64,000 nucleotides of DNA from Brachybacterium alimentarium (GCF_002332425.1 NZ_NRGS01000006.1:1-64000), one strand, 5' to 3'; shown: positions 19,355-27,912, numbered from the stretch's first letter. Numbers and translations are program-made. Notes: generated from the letters alone by a model not told the origin.

Positions 19355-19568
19355 GGTGGATACCTCCGTGTCGTCTGCACGGCCGCCGTGCGCCCGACCT
19401 CCGGTCGATCAGGCAGCGGTCCCGTGCGGGATCGTGCCCTCCACTGTGACCACGGTCACGACGCGGATTTCAACCCCTCCAGCGTCACCCTCACATTTAT
19501 TTTACTCACCGTTCATCGGCTGACCTGGGCTTTTCGCACTCCGTCCGGCCGACGTGGGCGTCCTGTGC

Positions 19569-20504
19569 TCAGGCCGTGGCAGCGGGCAGCAGGTCGCGCA
19601 CGAGCTGCGCGATCCGCGCGTCCGCCTCCTGCGGCTGGAGGCCGGAGGTCATGGCCGCGAGCACGTGCAGCTCCTCCCCGTCGGGGTCACCGAGGAAGGC
19701 GACGTCGTGCCGGTAGCCGTCGACCCATCCGGATTTCGAGCCGTGGTCGACGTCCTCGCGCACCGCGGTGGTGATGAGGGGGATCTGCTGGGCGCGCAGG
19801 GCCGCTCGCGCGAGCTCGACGGAGGCGATGGACAGCGAGGGCTGAGGAGACTGCGCGGCCCGTGGGTCCCATGCGGAGTGTCGGGCCTGCGTGGACCGTC
19901 GGGGTTGCGCGGACTGGCGGGACTGCGCGGGCAGCGTGGCAGGGTGCCTAGCGCGGTGCGCGTCGGGGCCTGCCGTCGCCTCATCTCGCCGCACGAGGGC
20001 GAGCATCGTGCGAGCCAGATCGTCGGCGCTGGTCTCGTTGGTCCTCCCGGCTTCCAGGGCGGCCGCGTCACCGATCAGGCGTTCCACCCGGGTCGCGCCC
20101 AGCTCGAGACGCTGGATCGTCTCGTCGACGGCGTCGATCCCGATGAGCTCGACGAGATGGTTCGTGGCTTCGTTGCTGGAGCGATCGATCATCCGCCGCA
20201 GCAGGTCCCGCACCGAGATCGCGGCGCCGTCGGCCGGATGCGTGGGGTCGAGGTGATCGCCGCCCAGGGTGAACCGGGTGCCGTCGCAGCAGGTGAAGGT
20301 GCGGGTCGCGGGGACAGTCGCCTCCAGATCGAGCGCTCCGCCGTCGGCCGCGCGCAGAGCCGTCAGCAGCACGTGCAGCTTGATGGTGCTGGCCGCGTAG
20401 TACGGCCGATCCGCCCCCTCGGCCGCGAGCACTCCCCCGGCCCGGTCGATCAGGCAGAACGAGACGGAGACCCGGTCAGGAGCGGCGGCAGTGGGGATCG
20501 ACAT
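19569..20504 (-). CDS. Class A beta-lactamase-fold serine hydrolase
   Basis: Protein of 311 residues with the penicillin-recognising fold: Ser39-x-x-Lys42 (STIK), Ser109-Ser110-Asn111 in place of SDN, and Lys257-Ser-Gly for KTG. No signal peptide is visible from the ATG at 20504, which lies 6 nt after TAGGGT (20516-20511), suggesting a leaderless transcript. True class A beta-lactamases are exported and have a Glu in the omega loop, which I cannot place, so this is more likely a related hydrolase. A stretch rich in Arg, Gln, Ser and Pro at about residues 197-242 interrupts the fold. Neighbouring NlpC/P60 genes suggest a wall-related role. Confidence 0.72.
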   Translation of the reverse strand: MSIPTAAAPDRVSVSFCLIDRAGGVLAAEGADRPYYAASTIKLHVLLTALRAADGGALDLEATVPATRTFTCCDGTRFTLGGDHLDPTHPADGAAISVRDLLRRMIDRSSNEATNHLVELIGIDAVDETIQRLELGATRVERLIGDAAALEAGRTNETSADDLARTMLALVRRDEATAGPDAHRARHPATLPAQSRQSAQPRRSTQARHSAWDPRAAQSPQPSLSIASVELARAALRAQQIPLITTAVREDVDHGSKSGWVDGYRHDVAFLGDPDGEELHVLAAMTSGLQPQEADARIAQLVRDLLPAATA

Positions 20505-20620
20505 GTCTCGACCCTACGGACCGCACGACGTCGTCGGCCACGACGCGCCGTGCCCGAGCCTCCGGGGCACGCACGACGCGTTCCCTCCGCGGGAACAGGT
20601 GTCGCGATCAGAAGTCGCGA

Positions 20621-20953
20621 TCAGATGTCGCGAGGGCGTGCGAGCGGATCGTCCTCGACGAAGGGCTCGTCCTCGAAGGCCTCGACGGCCTCGTCGTCCC
20701 CGTCGAGCTCGCTCACCTCGTCCAGATCATCGCCCTCGGAGATCATCTCGTCGCCGTCGCGATTGCCCTGGTCGGCAGCAGCGGAGTCCTCCTCCCCCAG
20801 CTCGCGGGGGAAGTCGGCGGCGTCCTCGGACCGGGTCGCGGCATCCCTCTCACGCTCCAGCTCGAGGATGCGGTCGGCGCTCTCGACGCCGTCGGGGCCC
20901 GTGAAATCCTGAGGCTCCTCGCCGGTATCGGTGTCGTACGGGTTCTCGCTCAT
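20621..20953 (-). CDS. Small highly acidic protein of unknown function
   Basis: Protein of 110 residues, strongly acidic (Asp/Glu-rich), without hydrophobic segments; probably disordered and cytoplasmic. It opens MSENPYDTDTGEEPQD and ends DPLARPRDI. The ATG at 20953 follows GGAGGATCACC at ideal spacing, and TAGGGT occurs about 45 bp upstream as a possible -10 box, so the gene looks genuine. I recognise no family. Confidence 0.65.
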   Translation of the reverse strand: MSENPYDTDTGEEPQDFTGPDGVESADRILELERERDAATRSEDAADFPRELGEEDSAAADQGNRDGDEMISEGDDLDEVSELDGDDEAVEAFEDEPFVEDDPLARPRDI

Positions 20954-21059
20954 GGTGATCCTCCGACTGTGATTCGACTGCGTGCTCCCGACCCTACGAC
21001 GTTGCGAGGGATGACGTGGAGGCGACCGCAGACCAGGCGGTCCGGGCCGAGCCAGGCGG

Positions 21060-21103
21060 GCCGGGCGGGCGGAGTGCGCCGGGCGGGCGGAGTGCGCCGG
21101 GCG
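21060..21103. repeat. 18-bp GC-rich tandem repeat in a 381-bp gap
   Basis: About 2.5 copies of an 18-bp unit of the type GCCGGGCGGGCGGAGTGC, embedded in 20954-21334. The gap separates two minus-strand genes and otherwise holds degenerate GGGCCGGGCGGG runs to about 21170. I see no convincing gene in it. Confidence 0.75.
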
Positions 21104-21334
21104 GCACGTGCGGGCCGAGTGCGCCGGGCGGGCCGGGCGGCACGGGCGAGCCGAGCGGGCCGGCGGGCCTGGCGAGCCAGGTCGTCCGGATGGCACGGAC
21201 GACGCCCGGTGCACCACGGGCCCGGCCTCCCCCGCCGCTGCGGGAGGGGCCGAGCCCGACATGGGGTGTCGACAGCGGGCGAGGGACGCTCACCGACCGA
21301 TGGTCGACGACGGGCCGTCGGCGCCGTCCTGCGG

Positions 21335-22183
21335 TCAGGCGCCCTGGTGCGCGATCATGTCGTCCGGGTTGCCGCCCTGACGGCCAGCCTCACCCTTGTG
21401 CAGGCCGGTGATCTGCGCGATCTCGTCATCGCTGAGCTCGACCTCGAGGGAGGCGAAGTTCGAGATGATGCGCTCGGGCGTCACGGACTTGGGGATCACC
21501 ACGTTGCCCAGCGCCAGATTCCAGGCGATGACGACCTGCGCCGGGCTCGCGCTGTGGGTCTCGGCGATCTTCTGGACGACGGGGTCCTCGAGCTCGCCGC
21601 CGCCCTGACCCAGCGGCGACCAGGACTCGGTGACGATGTTCTTGGAGGCGTGGAACTCGCGCAGCTCGGGCTGGTTGAAGTACGGGTGCAGCTCGATCTG
21701 GTTGAGCACGGGCAGCACACCGGTCTCGGCCTCGAGCTTCTCGAGGTCCTCGATGCGGAAGTTGGACACCCCGATGGAGCGGATGCGGCCCTGCTCCTGC
21801 AGCTCCACGAGCGCCTTCCAGGTCTCCACCGCGAGACCCTTCGACGGTGCGGGCCAGTGGATCAGGTAGAGGTCGAGCTCATCGAGGCCGAGGTCGGCCA
21901 TGGTGGCGTCGAAGGAGGCGAGCGTCTTGTCGCGGCCCTGGTCCTGGTTGGGAACCTTGGAGGTCACGAACACGTCGTCGCGCTCCAGGCCGGCAGCCTT
22001 CAGGGCGCGCCCCACGCCGGCCTCGTTGTTGTAGCCGCGGGCGGTGTCGACGTGGCGGTAGCCGGCCTCGAGGGCCTTGACGACGACGTCGGCCGCGACA
22101 TCGTTCTCGACCTGCCACACGCCGTAGCCGAGCTGCGGGATGGACCGGCCGTCGTGGAAGGTGACAGAGGGAGAGACAGGCAT
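21335..22183 (-). CDS. Aldo/keto reductase (2,5-diketogluconate reductase-like)
   Basis: NADPH-dependent (beta/alpha)8-barrel reductase of 282 residues. The catalytic tetrad is complete: Asp46 and Tyr51 (HVDTARGYNNE), Lys76 (VTSKVP) and His109 (LIHWP). IGVSNFRIEDLEKL, QIELHPYFNQ and IPKSVTPERI are standard AKR segments, the last forming part of the cofactor site. The ATG at 22183 follows GAGGAG. The family acts on many carbonyls; the closest described group reduces 2,5-diketo-D-gluconate or methylglyoxal-like substrates. It lies downstream of a sugar-acid dehydratase on the same strand, but a hairpin and a 411-bp gap separate them. Confidence 0.88.
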   Translation of the reverse strand: MPVSPSVTFHDGRSIPQLGYGVWQVENDVAADVVVKALEAGYRHVDTARGYNNEAGVGRALKAAGLERDDVFVTSKVPNQDQGRDKTLASFDATMADLGLDELDLYLIHWPAPSKGLAVETWKALVELQEQGRIRSIGVSNFRIEDLEKLEAETGVLPVLNQIELHPYFNQPELREFHASKNIVTESWSPLGQGGGELEDPVVQKIAETHSASPAQVVIAWNLALGNVVIPKSVTPERIISNFASLEVELSDDEIAQITGLHKGEAGRQGGNPDDMIAHQGA

Positions 22184-22367
22184 GATGCTCCTCGAGATCG
22201 GGACGCGGCGCCGTGCCGCACTGCAATGACCCCACCAGGCTAACGCTTTCCCTCTGCCTCTGACCAGCGCCGACGCCGCCCCCTCGGCGCGGGGCGCGAT
22301 CCTCTCCCCCGGAGCCCCTCTCCACCCGGCGATCTTCTCCGCCCGGCGACGCGAGAAATGTACCGGC

Positions 22368-22397
22368 ACGACCGATGCTGCGCCCGACATCGGTCGT
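22368..22397 (-). terminator. Hairpin downstream of the dehydratase gene
   Basis: ACGACCGATG (22368-22377) and CATCGGTCGT (22388-22397) are perfect 10-bp arms around a 10-nt loop. It lies between two minus-strand genes, so it may terminate the dehydratase transcript or bind a regulator of the reductase gene. The rest of the 22184-22594 gap holds the tandem repeat described next and no visible gene. Confidence 0.5.
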
Positions 22398-22512
22398 CCG
22401 GGGACAAAACTGGGCGCAGAACGCGAAGCGAGGAGTGGAGAACCCCGAGCGCGCCAGGCGAGCGGGATGCGCGCGTGCGCGGCCGGTGCAGCATGACCAG
22501 CGCAGCACGACC

Positions 22513-22596
22513 ACCGCAGCACGGCCAGTGCGGCACGCTCACCGCAGCACGGCCAGTGCGGCACGCTCACCGCAGCACGACCAGTGCAGCACGGTC
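22513..22596. repeat. 28-bp tandem repeat, three copies, reaching the dehydratase stop codon
   Basis: Units at 22513-22540, 22541-22568 and 22569-22596; the first two are identical and the third differs at a few bases. Each opens ACCGCAGCACG and holds CCAGTGC. Degenerate partial units extend to about 22480. The last copy overlaps the 3' end of the dehydratase gene. Confidence 0.9.
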
Positions 22597-24307
22597 AGTG
22601 CGACTCGCGCGGCACCTCGGAGCCACTGGCGCCGACGAGGAAGTCCAGGTCGGCGCCCGTATCTGCCTGCTGCACGTGGTCCACGTACAGCCGCTCCCAA
22701 CCGCGCTGCGGGTTCGCGAAGGCCTCGGTCATCGCGGCCGACGGCTCGCGCGCGGCGAGCTCCTCCGCGCTCAGCTCCACGTCGAGGCGTCGCCCGGCGA
22801 CGTCCAGCACGATCCAGTCGCCGGTGCGCACCAGGGCGAGAGGTCCGCCGGCGGCGGCCTCGGGCGCGACGTGCAGCACCACGGTGCCGTAGGCGGTGCC
22901 GGACATGCGACCGTCGCAGATCCGCACCATGTCGCGCACTCCCTGCTCGAGCAGCTTGGTGGGCAGGGGCATGTTCGAGACCTCGGGCATGCCCGGATAG
23001 CCCTTGGGGCCGCAGCCGCGCAGGATCATCACGGAGTCGGCGTCGACATCGAGCTCAGGGTCGTCGATCCGCTCGTGGAAGTCCTCGATGCTGTCGAACA
23101 CGAGCGCCCGGCCCCGATGCTGGAGCAGGTCCGGAGTCGCGGCGGCGGGCTTGATGATCGCGCCGTCGGGGGCGAGGTTGCCGCGCAGCAGGGCGATGCC
23201 GGCGTCGGCCTGGAGCGGGCTCTCGCGCACGGAGATCACCTCACGGTCAAAGATCTCCGCGGCGTCGAGATAGTCCACGAGCGGCCTGCCGGTGATGGTG
23301 AGCGCCTCGGGGTCCAGCAGGTCCTTCACCTCACGGAGCACGGCGAGCAGGCCGCCGGCACGGAAGAGGTCCTCCATGAGGTGGCGTCCGGCGGGCTGGA
23401 GATCCACCAGCAGCGGCACGCGGGCACCGATGCGGTCGAAGTCCTCGACAGTGAGGTCGATCCCGAGCCGGCCGGCGATCGCCAGCAGGTGCACGACAGC
23501 GTTGGTGGAGCCGCCGATCGCGGCGAGCGCGACGATCGCGTTGTGGAAGGAACCCTTGGTGAGGAAGGTCGACGGGGTGCGCCCGTCCTTCACGAGGTCC
23601 ACGGCCAGACGACCGGTGAGCTGAGCGGCCTCGCTGAGACGGGCGTCGGCCGCGGGAGTGCCGGCGATGCCGGGGACGATCGTGCCCAGCGCCTCGGCGA
23701 CCAGCGCCATCGTCGAGGCGGTGCCCATGGTGTTGCAGTGCCCGGCGCTGCGGATCATCGCAGATTCGGAGCGGGTGAAATCGTCCTGGGAGAGCTTCCC
23801 GGCGCGCACCTCCTCGCTGAGCTTCCACACCCCGGTGCCGCAGCCCAGCGGCGCCCCGCGGAAGGTGCCGTTGAGCATCGGGCCGCCGGGGATCACCACG
23901 GCGGGGATGTCCACGCTGGCGGCGGCCATGAGCAGGGACGGGATCGTCTTGTCGCAGCCGCCCAGCAGCACGACGCCGTCGATGGGGTTCGCGCGCAGCA
24001 TCTCCTCGGTGCTCATCGCGGCCATGTTCCGCCAGAGCATCGCGGTGGGGCGCACGTTGGTCTCGCCGAGGGACACGACGGGCAGCTCCTGAGGCACGCC
24101 CCCGGCCTCGAGGATCCCGTTCTTCACGAACTGGGCGACGCCGGTGAGGTGCGCGTTGCAGGGGGTGAGGTCGCTCGCGGTGTTGGCGATCGCGATCTGC
24201 GGGCGCCCACGGAAGGCGTCGTCGGGCACCCCGCGACGCATCCACGCACGGTGGATATAGGCGTTGCGGTCCTCGCCCGCGTACCACTGGTTGCTGCGGA
24301 GCTCCAT
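22595..24307 (-). CDS. IlvD/Edd family dehydratase (sugar-acid dehydratase-like)
   Basis: Iron-sulfur dehydratase of 570 residues. Cluster cysteines are Cys50 (TPCNAHL), Cys118 (GGCDKT) and Cys191 (GHCNTMGTAS), the pattern of [2Fe-2S] pentonate/hexonate dehydratases and dihydroxy-acid dehydratase. C-terminal marks include GCGPKGYPGMPE and CDGRMSGTAYG. The opening RSNQWYAGEDRNAYIHRAWMRRG and the sugar-type neighbours favour a xylonate, arabinonate or galactonate substrate over a branched-chain precursor. I chose the ATG at 24307, with GGGA 6 nt upstream; an in-frame ATG at 24319 is the alternative. A divergent zinc dehydrogenase gene shares the 123-bp promoter gap. Confidence 0.87.
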   Translation of the reverse strand: MELRSNQWYAGEDRNAYIHRAWMRRGVPDDAFRGRPQIAIANTASDLTPCNAHLTGVAQFVKNGILEAGGVPQELPVVSLGETNVRPTAMLWRNMAAMSTEEMLRANPIDGVVLLGGCDKTIPSLLMAAASVDIPAVVIPGGPMLNGTFRGAPLGCGTGVWKLSEEVRAGKLSQDDFTRSESAMIRSAGHCNTMGTASTMALVAEALGTIVPGIAGTPAADARLSEAAQLTGRLAVDLVKDGRTPSTFLTKGSFHNAIVALAAIGGSTNAVVHLLAIAGRLGIDLTVEDFDRIGARVPLLVDLQPAGRHLMEDLFRAGGLLAVLREVKDLLDPEALTITGRPLVDYLDAAEIFDREVISVRESPLQADAGIALLRGNLAPDGAIIKPAAATPDLLQHRGRALVFDSIEDFHERIDDPELDVDADSVMILRGCGPKGYPGMPEVSNMPLPTKLLEQGVRDMVRICDGRMSGTAYGTVVLHVAPEAAAGGPLALVRTGDWIVLDVAGRRLDVELSAEELAAREPSAAMTEAFANPQRGWERLYVDHVQQADTGADLDFLVGASGSEVPRESH

Positions 24308-24430
24308 TGCTGATCCCATTCCCCGGCGCGGCCGTCTACTACTGTGTGCAACGCCTGCATGCTACGTCACACCGGACCCTCGCTGACCGACGAGTCCGCA
24401 GGTGGGACCCACCTCGACAGGAGACCTCCG

Positions 24431-25447
24431 ATGCGCGCCCTCATGATCACCGCCCCTGGCGAGGCCGCCGTCCACGACGTCGACCCGCCGGTGGCCGCTC
24501 CCGGCGAGGTGGTCGTGGACGTGGAGCGCGCGGGCATCTGCGGCACCGACGCCGAGTTCTACTCCGGGCATATGGCCTACCTGCGCTCCGGGCACGCCCG
24601 CTTCCCGATGCGCATCGGGCACGAGTGGATGGGCACGGTCGCGACCGCCGGCCAGGGGGTGGATCCGGCATGGATCGGCCGACGGGTCATGGGCGACACC
24701 ATGCTGGGCTGCAGCACCTGCCGGCGCTGCCGGCGCGGGGCTCAGCACGTGTGCGAGGACCGCCAGGAGGTGGGCATCCGGGGGCATCGCCACGGCGCCC
24801 TCGCAGAGCAGGTCACCGTGCCCGCGTCGTCGCTGCATCACCTTCCCGACACCCTCGACCCGGCGCTCGGGGCACTGGTCGAGCCCGGCGGGAACGCCCT
24901 GCGCGCCGTGCAGGGCGCACGCCTCTCCCCCGGTGACCGCGTGCTGATCATGGGCCCCGGCACGATCGGACTGCTGTGCGCGCTGTTCGCCCGGGCGGCC
25001 GGCGCCGAGGTGCATGTGCTGGGCCTGCCGGGCCCGGGGCTGGACTTCGCGCGCACCCTCGGGCTGGAGAACCTCTGGACCCAGGAGACCCTCCCGGACC
25101 TGCCCCTGGACGCGATCATCGATGCCGCGACCTCCTCCGAGCTGCCGGGCTGGGCGCTGTCCCGGGTGGAGCCGGGCGGGCGACTGGTGCTGATCGGTCT
25201 CGCCGGGGAGCCCAGCCGGATCGATGCCCGCGACCTCGTGCTCGGGGACGTCACCGCCGTCGGCGTGCTGAGCGCCTCCCCCGCCCTGGAGGAGACCATC
25301 GCGCTCTACGCCGCGGGCACCGTGGATCCGCGCCCGCTGATCGCGGCGACCATCGGGCTCGACCAGGTGGCAGACGTCCTGGCGGACACGCGTCCGCCCG
25401 GGGCCGGTCCGGGCCCGAAGATCCACATCGATCCGCGTCGACACTGA
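24431..25447 (+). CDS. Zinc-dependent alcohol/sugar dehydrogenase (MDR family)
   Basis: Medium-chain dehydrogenase of 338 residues. The catalytic zinc site shows Cys37 (GICGTD) and His64-Glu65 (GHEWMG); the structural zinc site has Cys94, Cys97, Cys100 and Cys108. The cofactor motif is MGPGTIGLL. These features fit sorbitol, threonine or galactitol dehydrogenase-like enzymes that oxidise polyols or sugars with NAD. The ATG at 24431 follows AGGAGACC. It diverges from the dehydratase gene across a gap that holds an imperfect inverted repeat (GTGTG at 24344 and CACAC at 24368), a possible shared operator. Both enzymes could serve one sugar-oxidation route. Confidence 0.86.
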   Translation: MRALMITAPGEAAVHDVDPPVAAPGEVVVDVERAGICGTDAEFYSGHMAYLRSGHARFPMRIGHEWMGTVATAGQGVDPAWIGRRVMGDTMLGCSTCRRCRRGAQHVCEDRQEVGIRGHRHGALAEQVTVPASSLHHLPDTLDPALGALVEPGGNALRAVQGARLSPGDRVLIMGPGTIGLLCALFARAAGAEVHVLGLPGPGLDFARTLGLENLWTQETLPDLPLDAIIDAATSSELPGWALSRVEPGGRLVLIGLAGEPSRIDARDLVLGDVTAVGVLSASPALEETIALYAAGTVDPRPLIAATIGLDQVADVLADTRPPGAGPGPKIHIDPRRH

Positions 25448-25478
25448 CCCGCAGCGCTCGGTGCTCAGAGCCCAGCTC

Positions 25479-25946
25479 TCAGAGGCCGCAGACTCCCAGC
25501 GACATCGGTCGGCTGGAGGGATCCGCTTCGAGCCACCGGGCAAGCTCCACGGGATGCACGGTGTAGTCGCCGAGCGAATTCAGCGGCAGCCAGGCCGTGC
25601 CCGCCTGCCCCGGGTCGGGCTCGGTGCCCTCGCCGGGTTCCTCCCCCTCGCCCAGACCGCACCAGTAGGCGACGTTGACCTGGTGGAACGGCGGGATCGG
25701 CGTGCCGTCGACCATGCGTCTGTCGGTCATGATCTCGAACAGGCACGCCACCTGATGCACCTCGACCCGCGCCCCGATCTCCTCGCGGCATTCGCGGATC
25801 ATCGCCGCGACCTGGTCCTCGCTGTGCTCCTGGCCGCCACCGGGCAGCGCGAACACGTGGGTGCCGTCCGGATCGATGTAGCGGTTCATGAGCACCTGTC
25901 CGTCGCGGACGATCAGTGCCTTCACTCCCAGTCGCGGAGTCCTCAC
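25479..25946 (-). CDS. Nudix hydrolase
   Basis: Pyrophosphohydrolase of 155 residues. The Nudix box starts at about residue 37 (GGGQEHSEDQ) and ends RECREEIGA, keeping the catalytic Glu and the REUXEE core. Such enzymes cleave nucleoside diphosphates linked to another moiety; the substrate is unknown. The GTG at 25946 overlaps the stop of the upstream EIIA-like gene (GTGA), so translation is coupled. The 3' end faces the dehydrogenase gene 31 bp away. Confidence 0.85.
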   Translation of the reverse strand: MRTPRLGVKALIVRDGQVLMNRYIDPDGTHVFALPGGGQEHSEDQVAAMIRECREEIGARVEVHQVACLFEIMTDRRMVDGTPIPPFHQVNVAYWCGLGEGEEPGEGTEPDPGQAGTAWLPLNSLGDYTVHPVELARWLEADPSSRPMSLGVCGL

Positions 25947-26578
25947 GCGCTCTCCCCTTCGGTGCCGTCCGTCTCGGTGCCGTCCATCTCGGTGCCGTTC
26001 GACTCAGTGCCGTTCGACTCGGTGCCGTTCGACTCAGTGCCGTTCGTCGTCGGCCCGGGGTCGACGGTACCGCCGGCGAGGCGGGAGGATGCACGCTCGG
26101 CCAGCTCGTCGTCGTCGGCCGCAGCCAGCAGATCCTCGACCGCCGACCGATCGCGCAGCAGCCCCATCAGACGCTGGAGCGCCGTGAGGTGCGCTCGGGC
26201 GTCGGTGAGCAGCGGCATCACCACCAGACGCACGTCGACCGTCCCGCCGGAGCCGCCCATCTCGCCGAAGGGCACGGGGCGGGCAAGGCTCGCGATCGCG
26301 AGGCCCGGGGTGAGCACGTGCTCGGGGTCGGCATGCGGGATCGCGGTGGGGATCGGGGTGGGCAGACCGGTCGGGTACTGCTGCTCGCGGATCCGCAGCG
26401 CTTCGGGGAAGTCCAGGTCCACGGCGCCGGCGTCGAGCAGCCGCCCGGACAGCGAGCGCAGCACGTCCTCCGCGTCGGAGACGTCCAGGTGGGCCACCAC
26501 GACGGAGAGGTCCCAGGGCACCGGCGCCCGCGCGCCGTCGTCGGCTGCGGCATCGTGCGGTGGCGGAACTGAACTCAT
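25943..26578 (-). CDS. Stand-alone PTS EIIA domain protein (GatA/fructose type)
   Basis: Protein of 211 residues with a PTS EIIA-2 domain (about residues 22-170). The phosphorylatable histidine is His82 in TAIPHADPEHV. No EIIB or EIIC gene is adjacent, so it may be a regulatory phospho-carrier or serve a transporter elsewhere. The last 30 residues are pentapeptide repeats (N/D-G-T-E-x). It starts at 26578 and diverges from a SorC-family regulator gene, with a palindrome in the gap; SorC regulators commonly control sugar PTS genes. It is translationally coupled to the Nudix gene. Confidence 0.82.
   Translation of the reverse strand: MSSVPPPHDAAADDGARAPVPWDLSVVVAHLDVSDAEDVLRSLSGRLLDAGAVDLDFPEALRIREQQYPTGLPTPIPTAIPHADPEHVLTPGLAIASLARPVPFGEMGGSGGTVDVRLVVMPLLTDARAHLTALQRLMGLLRDRSAVEDLLAAADDDELAERASSRLAGGTVDPGPTTNGTESNGTESNGTESNGTEMDGTETDGTEGESA
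25955..26044 (-). repeat. 15-bp in-frame tandem repeat encoding NGTES-type pentapeptides
   Basis: About six copies of a 15-bp unit at the 3' end of the EIIA gene encode N/D-G-T-E-S/T/M. The unit length is a multiple of three, so changes in copy number would only alter tail length. Confidence 0.9.
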
Positions 26579-26613
26579 GGGGCCTCCCTCATCGGTGGAC
26601 CGATTCTGTCATC

Positions 26614-26627
26614 TGCACCGCGGTGCA
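26614..26627. promoter_or_regulatory. Perfect 14-bp palindrome in the EIIA/SorC divergent promoter region
   Basis: TGCACCGCGGTGCA lies in the 284-bp gap between the divergent EIIA and SorC genes, 36 bp from the EIIA start. It is a good candidate SorC operator. The same arms around GG occur at 11580. No other clear element is seen in the gap. Confidence 0.55.
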
Positions 26628-26862
26628 CTGCGTACGCTGGACATATTCGCCCCGGGCGCGTCCCCGCATCCCTGCGTCGCCGCGCCTCCCGGAGCGGTGT
26701 CCCGCAGCGCCCCACCAAGATCCTCTTCCCAGGATCCAGCGCCTCACACCCCGCCCTTCCACCGAGCGCCTCGTATCCCGCCCGCAGGCCCAGCGCCGCG
26801 CGCCGAGCCCGCACACCAAGCACCTCGCACCTCGCACCGAACCCATCAGACCAGGAGTGCCC

Positions 26863-27819
26863 ATGCCCGCACCTCGCGACACCTCCGTGATCGTGCGGGC
26901 CGCCCGGCTCTACTACGAGCAGGGCCGCTCGCAGACGGAGGTCGCCTCCGAGCTGGGGCTCTCACGCTCGAACGTCTCCCGGATCCTCACCCAGGCGCGG
27001 GACCGCGGGATCGTCGAGATCGCGATCCATGACCCCGACGGGCCGCCGCGCCGCGACGAGGCCCTCGAGGCAGCACTGCGGGCAGCGTTCTCCCTGCGCG
27101 AGGCCCACGTCGTCTCCGCCCCGCGCACCTCGGCCATGGAGTCCGTCGCCCGCGAGGGCGCCGGCGTGATCAGCGCACGGGCCACGCAGGTGGCCAGCAT
27201 CGGCGTCTCGTGGGGGCAGACGATGCAGAGCGTGGTCGCCGAGCTCGAGACCCAGCATCTGCGGCCGACGCCGCGCGTCCTCCCCCTGGTGGGTGGGCAC
27301 AGCTCCCTGGACCAGTTCGACTCCGGCGAGTCCGTGGTGCGTGTGCTCGCCTCCCGGCTCGGTGCCCGGCCCGAGACGCTCTACGCCCCCGCGGTGCTCG
27401 AATCGGCAACGACCGTGAGCAGCCTGCGCGCCGAGTCCAGCATCGGCTCGGTGCTCGAGGCCGCCGCGCGAGTGGAGCTCGCCGTGGTCGGCATCGGCTC
27501 GATGGGCGTGCACTCCTCGCCGCACGTGCTCAGCCTGATGGCGCTCAGCGACGCCGAGCGTGCGGCCTTCGAGGCGCAGCATCCGGCCGGTGACGTGTGC
27601 GGACGTTTCATCGATGCGCACGGGATCCCGCTCGGGGCGCCGACGGATCAGCGCGTCCTGGCGGTGACCTTCTCCGAGCTGCTGCGCATCCCCGAGGTGC
27701 TGGGCATCGCGGCGGGGGTCGAGCGGGCCCCCGGTGTGCTCGGGGTGCTGCGCAGCGGCGTCATCGACACGCTCGTCGTCGACACGGACCTGGCCCGCGA
27801 GCTCCTCGCCCGCACCTGA
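26863..27819 (+). CDS. SorC/DeoR-family sugar-binding transcriptional regulator
   Basis: Regulator of 318 residues. An N-terminal helix-turn-helix (about residues 18-45, RSQTEVASELGLSRSNVSR) is followed by a SorC-type effector domain with SIGVSWGQTM, a sugar-phosphate loop, and VVGIGSMG. Members respond to phosphorylated sugars and control carbohydrate genes. The ATG at 26863 follows AGGAGTGCCC. The divergent EIIA gene and the palindrome between them suggest it regulates EIIA-Nudix and itself. A long inverted repeat ends the region downstream. Confidence 0.88.
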   Translation: MPAPRDTSVIVRAARLYYEQGRSQTEVASELGLSRSNVSRILTQARDRGIVEIAIHDPDGPPRRDEALEAALRAAFSLREAHVVSAPRTSAMESVAREGAGVISARATQVASIGVSWGQTMQSVVAELETQHLRPTPRVLPLVGGHSSLDQFDSGESVVRVLASRLGARPETLYAPAVLESATTVSSLRAESSIGSVLEAAARVELAVVGIGSMGVHSSPHVLSLMALSDAERAAFEAQHPAGDVCGRFIDAHGIPLGAPTDQRVLAVTFSELLRIPEVLGIAAGVERAPGVLGVLRSGVIDTLVVDTDLARELLART

Positions 27820-27912
27820 CGTGCGTCGGCCCGCACCACGCACCCCGAACCGCTCCCCTTCCGGCCGCACGCACCACGCACCCCGTTTGTCCTCACGCGC
27901 AACGGGTGCCCT

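Noticed and set aside
19355-19560. A c-di-AMP (ydaO-type) riboswitch upstream of the small NlpC/P60 gene
   Set aside because: Such riboswitches precede many actinobacterial wall-hydrolase genes, but I could not find the conserved core; only a GTGACC-N2-GGTCAC dyad and short hairpins are present.
22595-24307. Calling the dehydratase IlvD of branched-chain amino acid synthesis
   Set aside because: The [2Fe-2S]-type cysteine pattern fits both groups, but the N-terminal segment and the divergent sugar-type dehydrogenase favour a sugar-acid substrate; no ilv genes are near.
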